Positions 6,378 to 11,642 of a stretch of 11,642 nt of DNA are shown in pieces. The notes beneath the pieces were generated by a model, which was not told the DNA's origin, made no database searches, and saw only the letters and a program-made list of their open reading frames with translations. The DNA is taken from contig JBOGTC010000140.1 of the NCBI GenBank assembly GCA_050692055.1, positions 1-11,642 on the forward strand, in the 5' to 3' direction. Each line of letters begins with the position of its first letter. The first letter of the stretch is position 1. A program made the position numbers and the translations under genes. This DNA comes from JBOGTC01 sp050692055. Lineage in GTDB: Bacteria > Chloroflexota > Limnocylindria > QHBO01.

Positions 6378-8372
6378 ATGCCCCAGCCGCGCGTGCTCTG
6401 GCAGCCGCCCGCCGACGTCCGCGACCGCAGCCGCATCGGCGACTACCTCGCCTGGCTGGAGCGCGAACGCGGCCTGGCATTCGACGACTACGGCACCCTG
6501 TGGCGATGGTCGGTCGGCGACCTCGAGTCGTTCTGGGGATCGCTCTGGGACTACTTCCGAATCAGCTCTGGCAGCGCGCATCGAGGCGCGCTCATCGAGC
6601 GGGCCATGCCCGGCGCGAGGTGGTTCCCCGCCGCGCGGCTGAGCTGGGCCGAGCACGCACTGCGCCTCGACGGACGTGCCGCGGATGACACGGTGATCGT
6701 CGCCCGCTCGCAGACGCGCGAGCGCCGCACGCTGAGCGCGGACGAGCTGCGCGACGCCGTCGCCCGCACCCGGGCGGGCCTTCAGCGCCTGGGCGTCGGA
6801 CGCGGGGACCGGGTGGCGGCCTATCTGCCCAACGTGCCGGAGGCAGTCGTCGCGCTGCTGGCCACGGCGTCGCTCGGCGCGGTCTGGTCGAGCTGCGCGC
6901 CGGAGTTCGGCACCCGCAGCGTGGTCGATCGGTTCAGCCAGATCTCACCGAAGGTGCTGCTGACCATCGACGGCTATCGCTATGGCGCCAAGGATGTCGA
7001 CCGCACGGATGAGGTCGTTGCCATCCGATCCGCCCTGCCCAGCCTGGCTGCCACGGTGGTCCTCCCCCACCTGCGCAGGACCGAGGACCCGCGCATTCCC
7101 GGTGCGCTGACCTGGGACCAGCTCACGGCCGAGCCCGGCGAGCTGGCCTTCGAGCAGGTCCCGTTCGACCACCCGCTCTTCGTCCTCTACTCGTCCGGAA
7201 CCACCGGCCTGCCGAAGCCGATCGTCCACGGCCACGGCGGCATCATGCTCGAGCACCTGAAGATTCACGCGCTGCACCACGACCTGGGACCACAGGACCG
7301 CTTCTTCTGGTTCAGCACCACCGGCTGGATGATGTGGAACTACCTCGTGTCGGGGCTGCTCGTGGATGCGACGATCGTCCTCTACGACGGATCCCCGACC
7401 CACCCGGACCTCATGGCACTGTGGCGTCTCGCCGCCGAAGAGGGCGTCACCTACTTCGGGACCAGCGCCCCGTTCCTGATGGGCTGCCGCAAGGAGGGTC
7501 TCGCGCCAGGGCGCGAGGCGAACCTGTCCGCGCTTCGAGGGATCGGCTCGACCGGCGCGCCGCTGCCGGCGGAGGGCTTTCGGTGGGTGTACGAGGCGTT
7601 CGATCCATCGGTCCATCTGCAGTCCGTATCCGGCGGCACGGATGTGTGCACCGCCTTCGTCGGTGCCTCGCCGCTCGTTCCGGTCTGGGAGGGCGAGATC
7701 AGCTGCCGCCACCTCGGCTGCGCGGTCGAGGCGTTCGACGCCTCGGGCCGGCCGGTCGTGGGCGAGCAGGGTGAGCTCGTCATCACCGCGCCGATGCCAT
7801 CGATGCCCGTCTCGTTCTGGGGCGACGCCGACGGCTCGCGCTACCGCGCCGCCTACTTCGACGACTGGCCGGGCGTCTGGCGCCATGGTGACTGGATCAC
7901 GTTGACCGAGCGCGGCTCGTGCGTGATCAGCGGCCGCTCCGACGCCACGCTGAACCGGGGAGGCGTGCGGATCGGGACGGCCGAGTTCTATGCCGTGGTC
8001 GAATCTCTGCCGGAGGTTGCCGACTCGCTCGTCATCCACCTCGAGCAGGCGGACCGGCTGCTGCTCTTTGTTGCCCTGCGCGACGGCGTCGGCGCCCTGG
8101 ACGACGGGCTGCGGGCGCGGATCAGCGCCGAGCTACGGTCCTCGCTCTCCCCTCGCCACGTGCCGGACGAGATCCGTGCCGTGCCGGCCGTGCCGCGCAC
8201 GCTGTCGGGCAAGAAGCTGGAGGTGCCGGTCAAGCGCATCCTCACCGGCACCGATCCCGACGTCGCCGCCTCGCGTGGGTCCCTCGCCAACCCCGAGTCG
8301 CTCGATGCCTTCGTGGAGCTTGGGCGAGACGGGCCAGCCCGATTGCATGAGGTGGAGATAACGGGGAAGTAG
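6378..8372 (+). CDS. Acetoacetyl-CoA synthetase (acetoacetate--CoA ligase)
   Basis: This is an ANL-superfamily adenylating enzyme that converts acetoacetate, ATP and CoA to acetoacetyl-CoA, AMP and PPi (EC 6.2.1.16) in the cytoplasm. It feeds ketone-body use and acetyl-CoA or polyhydroxybutyrate metabolism. Start ATG 6378 gives MPQPRVLWQPP, the usual N-terminus of this family, and 664 residues, close to the usual 650 or so. The acetyl-CoA-synthetase-type N-terminal region includes 'FWGSLWDYF' (52-60). Core motifs are the phosphate loop YSSGTTGLPKP (271-281), TTGWMMW (314-320), SVSGGTD (416-422), the ATP-ribose aspartate in HGDW (503-506), the hinge region GRSDATLNRGGVRIGT (519-534) and the C-terminal TLSGKKLEVPVK (608-619). 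K612 is the likely catalytic lysine, which in this superfamily is open to acetylation. All key residues are present. It stands alone on its strand; no thiolase, hydroxybutyrate dehydrogenase or PHB genes are visible. The ends of the gene take part in a hairpin at its stop codon. Confidence 0.95.
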   Translation: MPQPRVLWQPPADVRDRSRIGDYLAWLERERGLAFDDYGTLWRWSVGDLESFWGSLWDYFRISSGSAHRGALIERAMPGARWFPAARLSWAEHALRLDGRAADDTVIVARSQTRERRTLSADELRDAVARTRAGLQRLGVGRGDRVAAYLPNVPEAVVALLATASLGAVWSSCAPEFGTRSVVDRFSQISPKVLLTIDGYRYGAKDVDRTDEVVAIRSALPSLAATVVLPHLRRTEDPRIPGALTWDQLTAEPGELAFEQVPFDHPLFVLYSSGTTGLPKPIVHGHGGIMLEHLKIHALHHDLGPQDRFFWFSTTGWMMWNYLVSGLLVDATIVLYDGSPTHPDLMALWRLAAEEGVTYFGTSAPFLMGCRKEGLAPGREANLSALRGIGSTGAPLPAEGFRWVYEAFDPSVHLQSVSGGTDVCTAFVGASPLVPVWEGEISCRHLGCAVEAFDASGRPVVGEQGELVITAPMPSMPVSFWGDADGSRYRAAYFDDWPGVWRHGDWITLTERGSCVISGRSDATLNRGGVRIGTAEFYAVVESLPEVADSLVIHLEQADRLLLFVALRDGVGALDDGLRARISAELRSSLSPRHVPDEIRAVPAVPRTLSGKKLEVPVKRILTGTDPDVAASRGSLANPESLDAFVELGRDGPARLHEVEITGK

Positions 8373-8430
8373 AGCCGCGAGATGGTGGGATCTTCCCCGC
8401 CCGTTGCATCCCGTGGCGCAGACGGGGAAG
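8362..8430. terminator. Competing hairpins at the end of the acetoacetyl-CoA synthetase gene
   Basis: CGGGGAAG occurs at 8362-8369, directly before the TAG stop, and again at 8423-8430. Its exact reverse complement CTTCCCCG lies midway at 8392-8399. The central arm can pair with either copy, giving two mutually exclusive 8-bp stems with loops of 22 and 23 nt. The region lies between converging genes, so it could end transcription from either side. No T-run follows, so this is a structural observation with a tentative function. Confidence 0.4.
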
Positions 8431-8478
8431 AAATCGTCGAGATCGGCTTCTGCTTTCCCATAGCTTCACGGGATGCAA
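8404..8478. repeat. 12-bp perfect inverted repeat with 51-nt spacer
   Basis: TTGCATCCCGTG (8404-8415) is exactly repeated in inverted form as CACGGGATGCAA (8467-8478). The enclosed 51 nt hold smaller complementary pieces (GCAGA 8418-8422 with TCTGC 8449-8453; GGGAA 8425-8429 with TTCCC 8455-8459), so the whole could fold into one long branched stem. It fills most of the 132-bp convergent gap 8373-8504. It may be a bidirectional terminator or a remnant of a small palindromic element. No transposase or target-site duplication is visible. Confidence 0.55.
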
Positions 8479-8504
8479 AGCGCGCCCATGCGCTGGCCGC
8501 CGGA

Positions 8505-9098
8505 CTAGTCCGTGTAGTACACCCCGTCGAGGGCGCCCCAGGCGGCGGCGCTGAAGAGAGTGCAGGCGGTCCTGGCTCGAGCGAACTCGTCGTCCGACAG
8601 CTGCTCGATCTGGCGGGCCAGCATCGCGGGCTCATCGGTCTCGATGGCATGCTCGCGGAAGTACTCCTGGGCATCGTCGTCGACCGTGCCGGCGTAGTGC
8701 TCGCGCAGGCCGGCGAGCTTGCTCTTGGCCGTGGCCGGCTGCTGGACCTCGAAGCTGTACAGCGCCCCCAGCGCCTCCGGGACCGATGCGAAGGCATTCC
8801 TGCCCACCGCCAGCAGCGTGTCGCTCTGCGGGCGACGCGCCTCGCCGCCGGCACCCAGCGCAGAGCGGAAGCGGGCCCACAGCTCGTCGTGCTCGCGCTC
8901 CTCGTCCGCGTAGGCGGGATGGCCGAGCGTCTCCCAGCCCTCGGCGATGACTCCGATGAACGGGGCCCACTCGGCGGCGTACTCGCGCAGGCGCTCCACC
9001 GGCAGCGTCCCGGCCCGCCACTCGGTGTAGAAGGGATGCTCGTTGAGGTCGAACTGGCGGACGATGGCGTCCAGCTCCTGGATCCGGCTCATGCTCAT
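8505..9098 (-). CDS. Heme-oxygenase-fold (TenA/PqqC/CADD-like) protein, putative metal oxidase with an altered metal site
   Basis: The protein has 197 residues from ATG 9098, chosen because AAGAGGTG lies 6 nt upstream; ATG 9092 is also possible, and longer versions add low-complexity Arg/Ser sequence. It reads as all-helical. The N-terminal 'LNEHPFYTEWRAGTLPVERLREYA' region (18-41) is typical of the family often annotated as iron-containing redox enzymes or PqqC-like proteins, which includes chlamydial CADD. The segment DEEREHDELWARF (65-77) carries the first Glu...His ligand pair, with H70. ALYSFEVQQP (112-121) carries E117, followed by the usual K-x-x-GL-x-x-Y. In the last ligand helix, YFREHAIETDEPA (146-158) keeps H150, but T154 and P157 stand where related diiron enzymes have Asp and His. 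D155 is one residue off. The enzyme may therefore be altered or non-catalytic. It lies 70 bp downstream of P2 on the same strand. A thiaminase or PQQ role is not supported: no thi or pqq genes are present. Confidence 0.8.
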   Translation of the reverse strand: MSMSRIQELDAIVRQFDLNEHPFYTEWRAGTLPVERLREYAAEWAPFIGVIAEGWETLGHPAYADEEREHDELWARFRSALGAGGEARRPQSDTLLAVGRNAFASVPEALGALYSFEVQQPATAKSKLAGLREHYAGTVDDDAQEYFREHAIETDEPAMLARQIEQLSDDEFARARTACTLFSAAAWGALDGVYYTD

Positions 9099-9104
9099 TG
9101 GGGG

Positions 9105-9112
9105 CACCTCTT
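9105..9112 (-). promoter_or_regulatory. Ribosome binding site of the TenA-fold gene
   Basis: On the minus strand AAGAGGTG is followed by a 6-nt spacer and ATG 9098. It is the clearest Shine-Dalgarno site in the window and fixes this start against the upstream in-frame extension to 9269. Confidence 0.7.
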
Positions 9113-9168
9113 GCGGGTTGGCTATCGGTCGATGCTGATCGCGGGTTGAGCGTAGCCGACTTGGCCGA

Positions 9169-11346
9169 TCAGCGCGCGTCGACCTCGTCGAGCTCCTCGA
9201 GGCGGCCGTCGTCCCCCGCCAACCGAGCGTCAGGCGCGCGTCGCGGCGTGCGCACGAAGAGGGCGACACCGATGAGGAGCGTGGCCACTACGACAATCGG
9301 CACCCCCGGCAGCCCGCGATAGTCGAACACGCCCACGACGCTCAGCCGCTCGGTCGTCTCGTTGCCGACCGGATCGCGCGCCACGATGAGGACCTCGCGC
9401 GGCCAGAGCGGCGCATCCACGGCGAGTGTGAATGTGCCATCCGCACCGAGCGGCGCCGAGCGGCCGTCCACGGTGACCGCGGTCCCGAGCGACGCCTCGC
9501 CGCGCACCGTGGCGCTGAGCGAGAACGGGTCCGACGCCGCGCTCGCACTGAGCTCGGGCTGCTCGCGCAGGATCTCGGCCTGCCAGCTGACGCTGTATGC
9601 CGCGCCGACAGGCGTCACGAGCACGAGCGCGGCGTCGAACGCCTGGTTCTCGTCGCCTGAGCGGCGCGGCGCCACGTCGAGGACCAGGGGCTCGCTGCCC
9701 AGCTCGCCGTCGAACATGATCGACTGGTCAACGACCAACGCGACCCTCGAGCCGGGCGGGCCGGTGACGGTTGCCTCGAAGCCGCCATCCGTGGTCGCCA
9801 GCCGTTCGGTGCCATCTTCCCCGGGAACCGCGACCGCGTTGCGCAGCTGCGGCGCGAGGCGGCCGTCATGATGCTCGGCGGGCAGGACCGTGGCGGTCGG
9901 CGCCACGACCAGCGAGCCGACCCACAGGGATGGGAAGAGCCATGCCGTGTCGCGGGTACCGAGGTACCCGTCGCCGACCACCATCCACGCGCCATCCTCC
10001 CCGGCGAGCCCTACCGGCCAGGAGCCGACCAGGCCGGTCGTGGGCCGGACCTCGAGGTCGCCCAGCTCATCGAGCGCGATGATGCCGCCGGGTGCGACGA
10101 AAGCATCCCGCCCATCGGCGAGGCCGCCCGGAAGCGGGCCCAGGTACGGGTAGATATCGTGCGAGATGCTCCGGAGCGCCGGGAGGTCCCTCGCCCCCAG
10201 CTCCCACAGCCGCGCGGTGGAAGGGCTGGCCGAGATCCGATCCAGGACGGTCAGGTCCTGGTCGTAGATGACGACCTCGGGTGGAGACGGATCGCCCGGG
10301 GCTTGCCTTCCGTGCCCGACGATGACGGCACCCTCCCCCTGTCCGAGCACGCCCAGGCCTCCGCGCTCGCTGTCCGTCAGGCTTCGGACCGAGGTGAGCT
10401 CCCCATCGCGCGGCCAGCGCATCACCCGGATCTCATTCGGGGCGATGGCCATCAGCGACCCGCCGGCCGCGCCGAACAGATGGAAGAAGGCTTCGGTGGG
10501 ACCGGGAAGCTGCGAGGACGCGGTTTCGATCCTCACCTCGCCATCCGCGTCGCCACCGATCCGGACGAACTCGTGACTCTCCGCGGGTCCGAACACGATC
10601 TCCTCGCCCGGGATGCCATCCGTCTCGCCGTGCACCCAGCCGAGTCCGCCGCGCGCCCCGGGTGGCAGCGCCAAGCGCTGTGCATCGAAGCCGCTTACGC
10701 CGTTCCAGCGCAGGAGCCTGACGTAGTTCTGGTGCGGCTCGACAGGTGGCTCGATCACGAGCAGCTCGTCCGTCCCGTCGCCATCGATGTCGAGAACGAC
10801 GACAGACTGCGCGTTGCCGAACGTGCCGAGCAGTGGGGAGGCACGCAGCTGCCCGCCGTCCATCGTCACGCTTGAGATCGTCAAGCAGCAACCACGCCCG
10901 GCCTCGGCGACGTTGCCCACCGTGACGAGCAGCACCCGCTCGCGCGTCCCGTCGTTCCAGACGACGAGGCCCGAGGCATCGGCGTTGGCGTTGATCGGCA
11001 CGCGAGCGTTGTCGGCCTCGTTGCGGCGGATCACGTCAGTGGAGGCAATCAGCGACCAGCGCTCGCCATCGTGCGCCCAGGCCTCGAGGACGAAGCGAGC
11101 CAGCCGATTCGGATCCACGGCTACCCGGACGATCTCGCGAACGCCGTCGCCGTCCACGTCGGCCGCGATCGCGTGGACGGTATGGCCGGGCAGGACCTGG
11201 GTTCCGTCGTCGCTCGCCCGCGCCGGCGGCGCGGCGACCACGGTGACAATGAGCGCCGCCACAGCAGCTATTCCCCCATATACGACCACCAGCCGTAGTT
11301 CAGAACTCGCACATATAGACCCGTGGTCCCAACGACGGGGCTGCAC
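9169..11346 (-). CDS. Membrane-anchored FG-GAP/VCBS-like propeller protein with Ig-like domain (P2, paralogue of P1)
   Basis: I do not recognise a named family. The protein has 725 residues from GTG 11346. A GTG at 11289 (MVVYGGIAAVAALIV) is an alternative, because codons before it are unusual for this genome (ATA, TGT, AGT, CTA). The hydrophobic signal (about 19-39) ends in a plausible signal peptidase I site, PPARA|SDD (after residue 44). DVDGDG (63-68) and DIDGDG (186-191) match FG-GAP/VCBS calcium loops, with weaker copies GETDGIPGEE (240-249) and GDADGEVRIE (265-274). The adjacent C153-C154 is the only Cys pair. Beta-rich sequence includes YPYLGPLPGG and GSWPVGL. An Ig-like region (about 598-672, 'LGADGTFTLAVDAPLWP', 'DPVGNET') leads to VFDYRGLP, a membrane helix (about 680-699) and a tail with LEELDEVDAR. 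These landmarks follow the same order as in the gene at 4224-6335. It should be mostly extracytoplasmic. The TenA-fold gene follows after 70 bp on the same strand, and an unknown gene ends 80 bp upstream. Confidence 0.82.
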   Translation of the reverse strand: MQPRRWDHGSICASSELRLVVVYGGIAAVAALIVTVVAAPPARASDDGTQVLPGHTVHAIAADVDGDGVREIVRVAVDPNRLARFVLEAWAHDGERWSLIASTDVIRRNEADNARVPINANADASGLVVWNDGTRERVLLVTVGNVAEAGRGCCLTISSVTMDGGQLRASPLLGTFGNAQSVVVLDIDGDGTDELLVIEPPVEPHQNYVRLLRWNGVSGFDAQRLALPPGARGGLGWVHGETDGIPGEEIVFGPAESHEFVRIGGDADGEVRIETASSQLPGPTEAFFHLFGAAGGSLMAIAPNEIRVMRWPRDGELTSVRSLTDSERGGLGVLGQGEGAVIVGHGRQAPGDPSPPEVVIYDQDLTVLDRISASPSTARLWELGARDLPALRSISHDIYPYLGPLPGGLADGRDAFVAPGGIIALDELGDLEVRPTTGLVGSWPVGLAGEDGAWMVVGDGYLGTRDTAWLFPSLWVGSLVVAPTATVLPAEHHDGRLAPQLRNAVAVPGEDGTERLATTDGGFEATVTGPPGSRVALVVDQSIMFDGELGSEPLVLDVAPRRSGDENQAFDAALVLVTPVGAAYSVSWQAEILREQPELSASAASDPFSLSATVRGEASLGTAVTVDGRSAPLGADGTFTLAVDAPLWPREVLIVARDPVGNETTERLSVVGVFDYRGLPGVPIVVVATLLIGVALFVRTPRRAPDARLAGDDGRLEELDEVDAR

Positions 11347-11390
11347 CGAAGCCAGCCAACGCTCCTAACCCTAACGGGCCAACCATCCGT

Positions 11391-11405
11391 AGCCTCGGCG
11401 AGGCT
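11391..11405. terminator. Small hairpin between the last two minus-strand genes
   Basis: AGCCTC (11391-11396) and GAGGCT (11400-11405) are perfect complements around a GGC loop. The hairpin begins 21 nt beyond the stop codon of the gene entering from the right edge, in its direction of transcription. No T-run follows on the minus strand, so it may only weaken or process the transcript. If it does terminate, P2 needs its own promoter within 11347-11390 or at its AT-richer 5' end. Confidence 0.35.
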
Positions 11406-11426
11406 TAAGACTGGGTCGCGCGAACG

Positions 11427-11642
11427 TCAGCCGTTGAGGTCGTCCAGGTCGTCCTCGTCCTGCTCGTCGCTCTCGGCTGGCTGCTCGGCCAGCAACTCGT
11501 CGATCGTCGGAACGCCGGGCGCCACCGGGATCTCGATGGAGCCCGACTGGACGCCCGACAGGTTCCGGGTCACGGCCGACCACTCCGCTGGCATGACGCT
11601 CAGGGGTCCGGGGTCGATCGAGTAGGCGGCGAACAGGAAGAT
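11427..11642 (-). CDS. C-terminal end of an unrecognised protein with an acidic tail (partial)
   Basis: The minus-strand frame is open from the window edge to TGA 11427, giving 71 visible residues starting IFLFAAYSIDPGPLSVMPAEW. The hydrophobic opening looks like the end of a buried strand or membrane segment. It is followed by TRNLSGVQSGSIEIPVAPGVPTIDELL and a strongly acidic end (ESDEQDEDDLDDLNG). An ATG at 11594 would make a 55-residue protein, but the frame stays open and protein-like up to the edge, so a partial gene is more likely. Acidic, Asp/Glu-rich C-termini are common and give no function. It lies just upstream of P2 on the same strand. Confidence 0.6.
   Translation of the reverse strand: MFLFAAYSIDPGPLSVMPAEWSAVTRNLSGVQSGSIEIPVAPGVPTIDELLAEQPAESDEQDEDDLDDLNG

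Noticed and set aside
9136..9171. TGATCG/CGATCA inverted repeat between P2 and the TenA-fold gene
   Set aside because: Only 6 bp with a 24-nt loop, overlapping the P2 stop; too weak to call a terminator or operator.
11363..11375. CCTAACCCTAAC, resembling a telomere repeat
   Set aside because: Only two units in a bacterial intergenic gap; chance.

Overview
This window comes from a bacterial chromosome of very high GC (about 70% by eye, with G/C-rich third positions). It has densely packed genes and mostly weak or absent Shine-Dalgarno sites. The gene set includes large membrane-anchored VWA proteins of the BatA/aerotolerance type, acetoacetyl-CoA synthetase and a TenA/PqqC-fold protein. This fits Chloroflexota or another high-GC soil or water lineage such as Actinomycetota. 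That placement is an inference; no rRNA or other marker gene is present. I saw no tRNA, CRISPR array, insertion sequence or phage gene.

Layout: (1) 1-3995, plus strand. The 3' part of a BatA-like membrane protein is joined by an ATGA overlap to a 983-residue protein with two VWA domains around a glutamine-amidotransferase-like domain. Families of this kind usually sit in MoxR ATPase / DUF58 / VWA operons, whose other members would lie before position 1. (2) 3996-4223 is a convergent gap with a strong hairpin. (3) 4224-6335, minus strand, encodes a large envelope protein with FG-GAP/VCBS-like beta-propeller motifs, an Ig-like domain and a C-terminal membrane anchor (called P1 here). (4) 6378-8372, plus strand, encodes acetoacetyl-CoA synthetase, divergent from P1 across only about 42 bp. 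(5) 8373-8504 is a convergent gap rich in inverted repeats. (6) 8505-9098, minus strand, encodes a heme-oxygenase-fold (TenA/PqqC/CADD-like) protein. (7) 9169-11346, minus strand, encodes a paralogue of P1 with the same architecture (P2). (8) 11427-11642, minus strand, is the C-terminal end of an unrecognised protein with a very acidic tail.

The most interesting content is the pair of diverged, unnamed membrane-anchored propeller proteins. They keep the same landmarks in the same order: two DxDxDG loops, a Cys-Cys pair, a PY(V/L)GP(V/L)PGG loop, a juxtamembrane DYRGLP and a terminal LEELD. They lie near VWA proteins, which also face outward from the membrane. This suggests a surface or envelope system, but no function can be assigned from sequence alone. 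Acetoacetyl-CoA synthetase and the TenA-fold gene lie between the two paralogues and have no obvious functional link to them.
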